The notes beneath the pieces were generated by a model. That model did not search any database. It had not been told where the DNA came from and saw nothing but the letters and a program-made list of their open reading frames with translations. Positions 23,715 through 36,600 of a DNA stretch of 64,000 nucleotides are shown piece after piece. Positions within the stretch are counted from its first letter, which is position 1; every line of letters starts with the position of its first letter. The DNA lies in contig OZ025283.1 of NCBI GenBank assembly GCA_964019165.1, positions 5,546,001-5,610,000 on the forward strand. The letters are read 5' to 3'. This DNA is from Mastigias papua (lineage: Eukaryota; Cnidaria; Scyphozoa; Rhizostomeae; Mastigiidae). Position numbers and translations under genes: made by a program.

Positions 23715-24555
23715 TCTGTCGGACAGGATGCTCCACCATTACATGGGAGTTCCACAAGGGCCATGACTTGGGTCTCTTCTTTTCACTCTATGCATTAGTG
23801 ACCTCCCTTTGTCATTCAAAGACTCAAAAGTAAGCATGTACGCTGACAACACTAGCACTTCTTTTTCTTCAAACTCCATCTCCATAGTAAATGACAATAT
23901 AAATGAGGACCTGCACAGTCTTAGAAGGTGGCTTGCCGCGAACATGCTGTCATTAGATGTTGCCAAAACCCACAGCTTAGTTATCGGTAGTGGGCAAAGG
24001 TTGAAAAATATTCAGCAGATTAATTTTGTGAAGCCATCTCTTGTATTAGATAGGGAGACACTAAATACCTTGGGCTATATGTGATCAAAATTTGATATGG
24101 GAATTATGAAATGCCCAATATGATCAAAGAGATCTCAAAAGCATTGCGAGTGTTACGATATTCCGGACAATATCTCTTAATAGAATCAATGCAATGAATA
24201 GTAAACCTTTTGGACCCATACTTTAGATACTATTACAGACAAATTACAAAAACTGCAAAATTACGCAGCCAGAATAGCAACTAGTCCTTAGAACGCTCAC
24301 GTCCCGTTGAAAAACACTGAAACCGATCTCCGTGTCCCGTTTCTAAGTACAGTAAATAGCTAGAAATGTTAGACCCAAAATCAAAGTCACTGAAAACATT
24401 AAAACAGCTAATAAATAGTTTAGACAACTGCACAGCGTAAACGAACTTTTGTTCCATTTCATTATCATTGTATTGTTTTAAACTACTTTTTACATTTTTA
24501 GGCTATTATCTATTTATTATTGTAAATTTTAGTAATAATAATAATAATTTCTTTA
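23715..24555 (+). pseudogene. Reverse transcriptase relic with (TAA)n tail
   Basis: The stretch reads GVPQGP, then a stop, then LGSLLFTLCISDLPLSF, SMYADNTSTSFSSN and LRRWLAANMLSLDVAKT. It is a non-LTR RT palm domain with the catalytic YADD changed to YADN. Stops and frameshifts follow past 24084, and the copy ends in TAATAATAATAATAAT at about 24530-24550. It lies just after the astacin gene's last exon. Confidence 0.85.
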
Positions 24556-24559
24556 TTTA

Positions 24560-27374
24560 AGGTTGGCTCTTATTGCTAGCTCACGTGCTAATTTAAGCCA
24601 ACCGAAACTTAAAGGGTTTTTTCCTAGTATGGGGCAGTATGGATAACAATCGTATGGATTTCTTTACCCAATGTAGACAACTGAACATGAACTGAATAAA
24701 TCAAAAGTCATTTTCTTCCAATTTGCGAATTTATTTTTGGTTAATTTTGCTCTAATGTGATTATTTTAAATTTTCAGCTGATGTTTTCATTTACCATTCC
24801 ACGACTTTGGTAGTCTTATTGTTGAGGGTACAGTTACTACGGTTGAAATTCCCTTCTCAGTACAATACCAAAGCTCTAAGATTCTAAACAGGTATAGAAG
24901 AATACAGTTTGAAATGCTAGTTCCTGTTTTCTGACATTCAAATTGGACAAGTTTGGAAATAGTCAAATCGGACAAATTCGGAAAGTATCTATGAAACAGA
25001 TGTAATCTTGTTTCTTATAAACCGCAGATGAAATCATAATGACGTATGTAGTTGCGTGTCTATTAGTATTTTTACAGACCTTGCTCATCATATTCGCTTC
25101 AATTTGTTCTATTGAATTTAGTGTATTCCATAAAGATAGGTTCAAGATTAGGGAGGTGGAAGTCTAAAATTTAAAATTGGTCAAATTACGTAGCATTGAA
25201 TACAGTCAATGTGTCAAATGCGGGATTTATTGCGCATGTGCATATTTCCTATGTGGCTAGGACCCAGGCGCTACTGGCAAAATTTTTACCAACTACAGTA
25301 TCCGAAAAACAAAGTTGTTCATTTCTCAATAAAATGCTTCGAAAAGACTGGGATTTTCCACCTGGTATTGTTGGGGATAAAATGTTAGCAGAATAGCATT
25401 GTCAGTAGGTGTGTTGTATTTTTCTACGTTGAAATTAGGAAGGGATTACCCAGGGATATTAAAGTCAAAACTAAGTCAAAAATTCAAAGTTTTAAATTGC
25501 GAAAAATAATCTCAAGAGTGACCCCCTTGCTATCAATGCCGACTAATAGCAAGTACTGAATGATTCCAGCCCTTTCCGTTGACCTTGTTCTTAGCCTAGT
25601 TTCCAACACTCTCCTACTTGTCCTGCAAATCCGTTTGCAATTTCTATTTCCACAATGTATTCCCAATGCCCTTGCCTTTTTACAAGGTAGATTTCTCTTC
25701 AAAAAGGCACTTATTATTTTCATTCAGAGTAAGTATTCTTCTCATAGTTCACGAGGTTCATATATTTTCAATTTCTTTCATCACTCCATTTCACTTGGCC
25801 TTAGTGAGGTCTTCTGCATGGCTGTCTGCATGTATCGTCCGTATTCCTTTAAATGCATATTTGTCAGCTGTCTTCAGATGATTGTAATAACGTTTTTTAT
25901 AATAACACATTTTCATCTTTCTTTTTTCAACTCGGTTCTAAATATAAGAGAATTTTTTGAAACATCTATGCTACTGAACAGTTTGTATATAATTTCACCC
26001 TTTTACTGGTATGCTCGTTATCGCCTTCTAGCGTATTTTGGGTTTTATACTCGACGCTTCGTTTTCCATTGGTTGGAACTCTATGTCGTCTCTAATTTAA
26101 TTGTAACGGAAAGCTCTTCGATGCCATATCTGTATTTTGACTCCGCACATATGCTTGTATTCATGTATTTTTGTGATATTTAGTTGACGGACAAGCCGTA
26201 TAATCATTGATGTTCAATCTGTCTCATTATTTGAGTATATGTAGTAAACTTCAAGACAAGATATATGCTTGTGGAAACTAGATAACCCACTTTGCGAGTG
26301 TGTTTGTTTACATCTATAGTAGTCTTCTGTGGCTGCCGGACTTCATCTACCGTTGATGCTAATAAATCATCAATTACTACAAATAATATTCATAGGAAAC
26401 AACAGAAAGGTCTTCAAAGAACGGCTCATACCTTTGTCAGCAATTTCTTCAAAGCCATGTAAGCCCATGTTTCCTCTAACGGTGGCAGGATTTCAGTTCA
26501 TTCAGATTGAACATGATTATGGAACTAATATGGAACTCTAAGTCCGTTTTGGTCTTAATTATCATACAATAGCTCCCATGAACATCAGAATATTTTATAG
26601 AGGGCAGTAAGGAACAAATATAACATACTAAAGGGATGTTTTTCAAGGCGATTTGGATGATGTTATCTTGTTAAGGAACAGTAGTACTATTAGTATTAAG
26701 TATAAATGCAAAGTAAAGAGGTATGGTAACTGAATTAAATACCATAATGTGATATCATCTATCATTACATTTTATCTCAAGTCGTATTTCTTCAGTTAGT
26801 AACATCTTAATTGCTTTTTCCCTGTTGTACAAGCCGCATGTTGTCAAATGAGTTGGCCAATAACGTACCATTTTCAAAATGCCTACGTAGGCATCCTTTC
26901 TTCCTCAACAAACTACCGGATTGAGCTTGTTATGTTCATAAATGACAGAAAGAAAGTCAAAACAAAAGCAGCAAGTACTGTTTGGTCACCAAGAATATCA
27001 TAAATTACTCATTTTCCGCAGAGAAGCTCTTAGTTTCCTTTACATGGGTGCTGTCTTCAGATAACGTATACATACTACTAAGCAACGCTTCAAATGACTA
27101 TAGACCAATTTGGTGTAGCAGAGGGAAAAAAGCTTCAAGCTCTTTTGAAGCCGAGTTTTATGCAACATACATCTTTGCTTCTAATCAGCTGTTTATTGCG
27201 CACCAAAATAAGAAAATTACAAAAAGTATTTTAAGATAATAAATAAAATATATTGCAGAAGAAGCACAAAAGCGGATTGTTTGGTGCGATTTCAAGCAAA
27301 ATCAGAATTAAGCTTGCACATCTAACCTAGAATGATTGTCTTTCAGATGCTATACAATTTGAATGTTCTTTATG
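24560..27374. other. Gap between the astacin and RUNDC1 genes
   Basis: There is a 43-base hairpin at 24561-24603 (GGTTGGCT ... AGCCAACC), the doubtful 207-codon frame, and AT-rich sequence. The two genes converge here. Nothing else is supported. Confidence 0.6.
25560..26183 (+). other. 207-codon hydrophobic open frame, doubtful
   Basis: The frame has an ATG start and stop and is rich in Phe, Ile, Leu and Ser. Several segments could span a membrane (for example IVITFFIITHFHLSFF), but there is no signature of a known family, no clear splice sites and a parallel open frame 2. It may be chance in AT-rich DNA or a very decayed receptor. No function is proposed. Confidence 0.2.
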
Positions 27375-27380
27375 TTTATT
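27375..27380 (-). terminator. RUNDC1: Possible polyadenylation signal of RUNDC1
   Basis: AATAAA on the minus strand, 140 bases past the stop codon. It is the nearest canonical signal; no cleavage-site evidence. Confidence 0.4.
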
Positions 27381-27519
27381 TACAATTTCATTATCAGCAA
27401 TGGGGCATGATAATATACAGCATATATGTAGGATAAAATATAACAATCTGAATTAAAAAAATTAATGAAATTCTGTTGAAATAAATATAATTATTCCAAG
27501 AAAAATTTGAATGTCGATT

Positions 27520-27635
27520 CTATGGATCTCCAAATTCATTGAAGTTCTTGATAAGATGCCTAATTGCGAGGTTTTCTGGCAAGTAAAACTTCAAGGGCGA
27601 AAGTTTATCGAGTATTGAGAGAACTTCGTCAAACC
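27520..27635 (-). CDS. RUNDC1: RUNDC1 exon 20 (stop)
   Basis: The exon reads GFDEVLSILDKLSPLKFYLP, then ENLAIRHLIKNFNEFGDP and TAG. It matches the vertebrate C-terminus in length and pattern. A possible AATAAA signal lies downstream on the minus strand at 27375-27380. Confidence 0.93.
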
Positions 27636-30600
27636 CTAAAAAAGGTCAAGAATAATAGAAAATGACAAAATTTCATCCTATAGAACAATAAACTCAATTC
27701 CTAGACTTTAAATGCATGAATCCTGGGAATGGAAGACTTAATAACAGCAGAGAAAAATCTGAAGACTGATAACTTAAAATAAGAACAGCGTGGACAGATA
27801 GACAAGGGATAGACAGACAGAGGCAACAATAAAAAGTACTGCCATTGCCGTAGAATATTAAAGCGACGGATTCTACCACATCAGAAATTACTGCGTCATA
27901 TCGTAACTACTCTTGGGTACCTAATAGAAGGAGGGTTGGAATAAATGGAGGGGTTTGGGAAAATCCTACAAACCTAATAAACGGGGGCTGGAATAAACGG
28001 GGGGGGGGTTGGAAAAAGAGCAAAAATGTAATAGAAGGGAGTCTGGACACAGTTTTAAATAAGAAGTTACACATTGAAGCAATACTAAACAATACAACAT
28101 GTGTGATGAGCGTCATTTTCTTAATGATAGTTAATATTTGCATGCCAAAGTACCTCCTCTAAAACTTGTTCTAGGTGGCAGCTTGCTTAAAGTAATAGGC
28201 GGCGGGCTCGGAATAAAAATTTCCTGGGTGGGAAAGTTTTGAAAAAGTAATTAGTGGGACAGGGGTGTCTATTAGGCATCCAGGAGTAAAAAAAATTGAA
28301 AAAGCGACAATTGTCTGTATGTGGTTGCCTTTAAGTCATGGGCTGCTACAAACCTGCACATCAAAAACAAGGGCAATACAAATTATATTGCAATGGACAC
28401 AATACAAAGTTTGAAGTATCAAGAGAGCTACCTACCGGTTCTTGCTAGAAATGACCATCGCTCATAATGTTCATCAACAAGTTCTGGGCATCTGATTACC
28501 AGACGTACCCATAGCAATAACCTTTGTCGATTTAGTCCGGCACAAACTAAGGCACGGAACATTGAATCGAAGGTTCTCTTCCGAGGCTCATGTGAAGTCT
28601 TGATCTTGTGCATGGCCGTCAGCAAGGACTAACGATTAGAAAGCAACAAATGACAATGAATCACTACAAAAAGGTCCAAGGAAATGTGAATGAAACAATA
28701 AATCATGAATATTTGAAACTCAAAACATAATGAGCATTAAACAAAATTGTTGTTTTTACAAAGATACGATTTGTAAAAAACTTACAAATACAATATAATA
28801 TAATATAATATAATATAATATAATATAATATAATATAATATAATTTACTATAATATAATATAATATAATATAATATAATATAATATAATATAATATAATA
28901 TAATATAATACAATAAATGTATATGCATGTAATACATAAGAAATTCGTAGCTATGCTATACCTGACGTGGTGTTTCTTGAGTTCCTCCCAAATCCATAGC
29001 GAAAGATTCTGATAGTTTGACATTTGGTTGATTATTGAATTGATTTCCATGCTTGGAAGTGAAACAATTTAAGTACAGAAAATGGGAAATAACTTATATC
29101 AATGTTGAGAGATACAACGTTTCTTCAAATGATATAAACAAATACTGTTGACATGCGAATGCTTAACAGTTTCAGAATGTGCTGGGCTCTGGAAATAAAA
29201 CTAATTTAAGCGTGCAGCATATTGTCCTATCAAATACCCGTCACAAAACAGAAGTCTCAAAAGAGGAATATCACAACGACAATTAGCACAAAACACTACG
29301 AAAGATGCCTTCATGTACGTGGAGACAACAGGACTTGGGAAAATTGTTTATACCTTCATTTCATAAAATGATGAGAACAGTTCCCAAGCATGCATACTCC
29401 TTTGCTTCCGTGATCTGTCCGAAATACAGCCAAGCAATGTCTTTGTTGATAATACCGAATTTTGAACAGTCTATAAAGTAAAGTAGAACAAGTGAAATGC
29501 TTGAATACTCTCCAACTAGCATTCTATTGATTATCATAGAAGCAAACCCGTGGTATTAAAACAATAGATCTTAATCTCAAGAGTCCACTCCATTAATGGA
29601 CTAGCGATGTTCTCTTTACGGTTAGTGAATGGTTTCCTAAAGCAGGATCTGCCGTTAGACGATCTTTTCTTAATTGAGCCTATCAATTAAACACGTGATA
29701 GGCTTTAACACTAATCAACTTCGGCATATGAACGGGAGACATCAGTTCGAGTTTACGATTGACCTATGACAAAGAAATATACATTCATAACTTAGATTTT
29801 TCATTGTTATTTTTGAATTTCGAAAAAATGATTTTCACTGACCTCCTAGTAAATAACAGTAAATAATTCCAAAAAGAAAAATAAGAAATTATTGTATACT
29901 AGATGGTGCAGTTGTCTGCAACGCAAAAGTAAGTAAATTTGGAAGCATCGGTTTTAACTATATTAGCTATGGTAAACAAGAAAAAATCCACATTCATTAA
30001 CAATGGTATTGACATCTGACAGACGCTAGCTACTGCGACTCCCAATGTTTTTCATATGCCCTTTATCTTTAAAAAGATTGCTGTTGGTAGCCTATCAGAC
30101 GCAGGCTTGCCCCTCTCAGTTACCTCTTAGGCCCATTAAAATTAACTTGCAAATTGGCCTTGGAAAGACAAACATCCTTTTTTATCCACCCTACAGATTC
30201 GGGGTTTTTGACGAGCAAGAAGCATACAAGGTTCGGAAAGGATCATGGGAAGGTGATATCACAGGTTACCTTGTGCAGCACGTGACGTTGGGCCATAAAA
30301 ACTATGTTGAATTCGAATACAGCACGACATTTTACTCACTGCACTACTTACAAACTAGTTTAAGACCCTATTAGAAAATATCCCCTGGGGTAAAAACACA
30401 AAAGAAAGACTAAAAGACATGAGAAATAAGGTTTATTAAGACGGACGACATAGAATATTTCAACAGAATCAACGAGTTTTGCTTAAATATAGTTATCAAA
30501 ATATCGGATCATTTCGATTGTGGAATGGAACGAAGATATCAAACTGTGTCAATTGTAAAGACTCATAAACTTATTTCACTCAACATTCTTTTCGTGATCA

Positions 30601-33600
30601 GGGTCTCCTTATGTTGGTATCAAATTGACCAATGATAGTTGGTCAGTAGTCACTTTGCAACTTAGATTTACAAATGAAATGGCAACTTTCTCAATGCTTT
30701 ATTTTGACCTGTGCATAGCACATATCTCTAGCTACTTTTAGAAAAGTGCATATTTTACATGGGGATGACACCAAAAACAGTTTTCTCTAATCTTACCAAC
30801 ACAATATAGTTATATTGCGTACCCTACAAAGTCCATGTTGAAGCAGGTCTCTAAGAGATGGAGCAAACTCTGTCCTGATGACTTTGAGTAATTCACCTTT
30901 AAGTGAAACCTCCAACTACAAAAGAAGCATTCATTATACAAATGCACATATAATTTAACGCATCATTACATGAAATTATCTTTAGGACCAAACCACTTAC
31001 CCCTATTATCAACACTTCCTACAATACTTTCTCAAAAATATTCAAAGAGTATACGTAATAGGGATAGATTAAATCAAAAACAAATACTACATACGAAATC
31101 AAAGAGTTTTCGGCAATAAGAAATCCCCGCATGTAAGAGTCAACAAAAATTGGAACCAAATAGATGAACTTCCTGAGTTACGTGCCAAGTAAAAAGAACC
31201 TTTTCAGTTTGATAAAAAAATTGGTTAGTATTGCAAGATAATAAAGTTGATTTTTGGTACTTGAAAGACAAGGTAAAATCATTGCAAAAGAGTTTCAGTT
31301 ATGTACGTTCCGTTTACTATACATTTGAATTCACGGTTTTCGTTTTCATAAAAGGTGTAATAAAATGACCTTTCAATTTGGAACCTTTTACACCCTGAAA
31401 ATATTCTAAGTACCTTTTAAATCAGAACCTAATTCAGGCAGAACCTCACTATAGTAGGTTCACTGTACTGAAATTTTGAGACAAAATAATGCAAAGGTAA
31501 GCTACCGTATCATCATCTGCGCCTGCAACTGACGTCAATGACATGATTGATGGGCTTCGACTACGAGGTGCATGTGATCCGGATGAATGCCTGCTACTGG
31601 GTCCTTTACGTACATGGACAGGTGTGGATCTTGGTGAAGTCTCATAATCCGAGTCGGGAAACAGGCAGCCAATCTCTTCTATTTCATTGTGAAGGTCTAA
31701 TATTTTATCAACAGAGCTCTTCAATGTGCATAGGGCAGTTCTAAAACAAAAATCAAATCGTCGCAGAACAAATGCTTATCTATAAAAAACACCAAAACGT
31801 GGGTAAACTTCAGCAAATCGGTGACCTTTCAAATTGTTCTGTTACGCATGTTGTTCAGTGACATTGGCAAAATCATTCATTGTAGTTTAGAGCCTTTTGG
31901 TGACTTTCGATCTTCTGAATTAAGTTTCCTGCTGATAACTTCAGCAAGCTATGATACATACCCATACAAATTAACTTTGAGCATAATACTCCATCTTATT
32001 GTCCAAAAATACTGAAAGAGGATGGGTACAACAAAGGTAACAAAACGAAAAAAACGTACTGAAATCCAGCGGATGCAGCTGTCGCCGCTGCTTTTCTCAT
32101 CATGTGTTCTTCAAAAGTTTTTGCACTGCAACCAAACTGACTAAAAGAAAGAAAAGGAAATGCTAGGCAAATGTACTACCAATGATAAGGAAAAGCTATT
32201 CTCCCATAGAGGCGGAGCATAGCACCACTTGTACTTGGGTACCTGATAAAAACTCATATGTTGCAATACAATTTCGATACTACTAAAGTATCATGGAGGT
32301 TTACTCCGATCTTCATTCAATGTCACAAATAATGTGGCAGGAGAAAAGTAGGAGACCTCTCTTCCTATCAAATGCAGAAGTGAAAAGTCTGTTGGTACTA
32401 CAGAACTTCACTATAGCCCGAAAAAGCAAAAACACTCTTTTAGCAGTGTCGGACGAAAAAAGTTTTCAGTATGCTAAAAGAGTGTTTCCGCTTTTCGGGC
32501 TATAGTGAAATGCAGAAGTCTTTCATGGAAAATTGATACAAATCCATTAGTCAGTAATAGCTTCTTTGGCCCATGAATCAATAGGAATGAAAAGAATCGG
32601 ACAAGAAAAGTACAGCTTACAAACCTACAGGCTATTAACATATAATATTCAAATGGGCGACGGATGAAGAAATCAAATAACATTAGAGCATTCTATGGGC
32701 AAAAAGATGGGATTGATAGTAACCATCACTACTATACCTTATAGCAAACATTTGAAGGAAGGCCAATGCTTTCTTCATTATAGCTATACTGGTTTCGTGA
32801 AGTCTCTAAAAAAAATTTCATGCAATTTTTAAGACTGCTATTCACAACGATTATTGCTTTTAACTACAACTCCCTCCTGGAGTGGGCAGTCCTCTCTCAG
32901 CAACAGGTCCAATGGGAAAATGATGGAACTGCGATGGCTCCCCTCTGCAAATTGGAAAAGAGAGGGGCAGCGCGAGCTGATGACTTTCGCTTGAGCAACG
33001 ATTTGAAAACGTGACTTGATTGTTGAGTGGTAGAGCATTCGACGTACAAAGTCTTGCGTAAAGAGTTCCAGCCCTAAGCCAAGTCATTCATTTTCTCGCA
33101 TTTTCACATTAGTACTACAGAAATATGCTTATCTTCAAGTGATATCAAAAACCAAACATACATCAATGTATTCCCAAAAACGCAAACATGAGTGCATTAC
33201 TATACAAATACACTTGGCACCTACGCGCACGAATATAAATAAACAAATTGGTATAGAAGATAACCTTTCTTTTCTCAGCAGACATTTCTAGAATTCTGGT
33301 ATGAGGTGCGGGGATTCCTGAACCATTCTGCTGTTTTTGCTTCCTCATTGTGCTTGGACTCGCAGAGTGAATGGTGACAGCTGGTTTGTCTTCTTTATCT
33401 TCAGCATATGTCTTAACCTAACATAATTTTGACTTCTAATTTAGTGCCGTATGATTAATAAATTTAGAAAATCTCTGCAAAAATTGAACTTCAATTCACA
33501 AGCTACAGACAAAAAGGAAATGGTGTAATAATAACTTATTTATCGAAGATTTCAAACTCTTGTATTACTTCCATGAAAACCTATTCATACAAATTGCTTA

Positions 33601-36600
33601 ATCCTCATAAAAAAGTCATGACTTTCACCAAAATTACAAATCTACACGATTCGCCATGAAATCACAGAAGAATAAGTCTAACAAATATCAAAAACTTAAA
33701 ATTACAAAAATTGCTCACAATTTTATCACTTGATTTCTCTGCTACATCAATATCCGATGAAAACTGCCCATTTTCTATAAAAAGTAGAATTGTATGTAAG
33801 CACACTCAAAGGGGACATCGCCGTACACTCTCGAATACTCAATAACAAATAAAAATATATCACGAAATATGATATGTTGTAATAAACAAAAATGGTGAAC
33901 AAACAAGACATAAAGTTAAGTCAAATATATGATAGCACCCTTTCCTTAACAGCTTTCAAGAAGTCACTCGAGCACTGTTCAGCTACAGCAAGTTCTTTAC
34001 CTCCTAATTTTGAATACTCATAATGTTCTCAATATGCAATGCACAAGGAGTTTTTGAAATTTTGATATGCATATTATCCTTTTAGTAGTTTGTGTTAAAT
34101 AAGACCAATAACAAAATAGCTAGACTTAATAACTGAAGTTTACCCTGAATAAATTATGTAAAAATGAAGATAGCTAATGAAAATCGATGTGTTGAAGAAT
34201 GCATGGTAAAGCGGACACCTATCCCTGACTATCATCCTTGTGAGGCAGGGTGATCAGTTTATTTCTGTGCATAAATATTGATAACATAAAATTAAAATGA
34301 ATGACCAATGAAATAGAATGCAATCAATGTCGACATAGAAGTGGTTTCATACGGTCACATAACTATGGGTCACACACACGACATACAATTTTCATTGCAA
34401 TCCATATAACTTTTCCTTTTGAGGTGATTTAATATTCTACCAAACTCATCTTTTGGCATCAATATCAAAGTCAACATATGGCTGAGAATAAAAACATCGT
34501 GCTTCTAAGCAAGCTAGCGAATAAGGCACGATCCAAAATAGATTAGTGGTATCCGAGCTCAGGATGTTCCTTATCATGGTAGTACCACAGACGTACCACA
34601 GCCGCACCAATTTGTATTAGAATACGTCTACTTTGGCGAAACCAACCATACAAAACATTCCTGTACCACCGTAAGTCCAATGACTCCTTTGCAGCATACT
34701 CCAATTGATCATAAACTGCATTGCGGTATACTACAGAAATTACTCTGTGTATATACTATCTGCTACACACAAATCATGTTTGAGGTAGTACACAACCATT
34801 AACTTTGGTAATGGTCAGTAAATATGGGTACATTTTAAGAAAAAGTAATACTTGAATTAAAATGAAGGGATTTGCAAATGCTTTCTGATTCTAAGGGAAA
34901 TTGTGTCGATTTCCGATATATCTGCTACAGTTACGTTGCGGACGATGATCGATATTCTACGTTAGACGTTATGAACTGTGGTTGCGCAGATTATTTGCAA
35001 AAAGAATGAAGAAAAGAGGGTATGAATACCATACTAGGAATGCGTGCCTTTTTTGAAGATGTTCAGTATGATGCAATCGCACAAAGAGAAAAATAGGTAA
35101 CTTCTATGGTTGCTATAGAAACAATACGCTGGAAAGCAATGTCTCTTGAATAAGGACGCTGAGTGACTTTGAAGTATTTGCCTGGCGGACGACAATTTAC
35201 AACGAAGCAATTTCTATTCAATTAAAGAATTTAGTGAAAGCGAGTTACTTGTAAAGTGGACAGTAATTTTCCCATGTGGTCTTAGGATCGAGATATTGTT
35301 GATGACGATATGACATGGAGTTTGCCAAAATGACACGAAGTCTGATGACTCTGCGTAAGCGCTTCACAGAACCTTTTCGAAGTTTGCTGAGTTTTTCTCC
35401 GTAGAGAAAGCCACAAACCACTCTATGAACAAATTCAAACACTCTAAATAATAAATAATCGGACTGTTCATACCTTTTAAGAAACAAACAAAATCTTCCA
35501 TGTCTCGTATCTGTGATGACAATTGGGAGATAAGTTGTTCCTAAAATCACAAAAATACATCTGATTGTTTTCTGAACAGAAAGAGACAAAAAATGCATGA
35601 CATCAATTTTCGTCAATGCAAACTTTCCCTGTAAAATCAATAAGCAAAAGGTTACCTTTGCTTTTCCTGGGTTCACGACCTGCAAACACACAAGATATTA
35701 ATAGTAACAGCATTGATGTGGAAATTGAAAGACAATATACCATAAAATGAAGACTTCTACGAGACGATCAGTTACCATGAACAATTTAATTCAAAATTCC
35801 AAACCAAAAATTCCAAATAAAAATATTTGTATATTTTTCTTTTACCAGCGATTACAATACTTTATGGGCGAATGGCCAGGTGGCTAGAGTGCTTGATTTC
35901 TCAGCGAAACACCGATGGTTTGAGCCGAGCCCGCGGACCAAAGGTGCGGTGCTCGCTCACTGTCCACCCAGCAGTAAATGGGTACCTGGTGGTAACACTG
36001 GGAAAGTTAAAGGCGGCGAGGAAAGGAACTAGCCACCCTACCTCACTATACCGACGGCTTAGGATAACTGTCCTCTCTAACAGGCACTCCCCAACGTACG
36101 GAATCGTAAAAGGGGCTCGCCTATACCTTAACCTTTACAATACTGTAAAATTTCGATTTCTTTATTATTAAAACTGTACAAACGCAGATCTTTAGAAAGA
36201 TAATATATAAGTAGCTCTGGGCCACAGTTTTAGGAAAGAAATTAAATAAGCGCTAATGCAAACAGAAACGAGTCTAGTCAATAATATAGAAACTGTTGAG
36301 CCATGATGTGTCTCCTGTTTGAAGTATACAATTATCTGAGCCGATGACTAATTTTCATAGTTTAGAAATGATTCGGGAATGATTGCCATCGATGAAAGCA
36401 TATAAACAAGTATCAAGGCAGTACGGAATGATAATGAATTCTGTTCAAGAATAACCGTTGAAAAGATCTGCTGAAAAGGGGATGAAACTTAAGGCCGTTG
36501 CAATCAGCAATAATACATATACAAAGACATAATAAATATAGCAAGAAAGCTATTGAATTTTATGGTCATCAAATGACAACAGTGTAACACAGGTCAACTA

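Noticed and set aside
30045..30374. 109-codon plus-strand open frame
   Set aside because: It lies in a RUNDC1 intron, has no recognisable motif, and starts in sequence without a promoter or splice context.
33940..34015. Minus-strand stretch reading GGKELAVAEQCSSDFLKAVK, first taken for a RUNDC1 coil exon
   Set aside because: It has no acceptor in the needed phase, and the true coil (EQLISQLSSQIRDMEDF) was found at 35474-35540.
35245..35691. 148-codon minus-strand open frame
   Set aside because: It contains RUNDC1 exon 9 in frame but reads on through its donor; the real exon 10 lies in another frame. The rest has no recognisable sequence.
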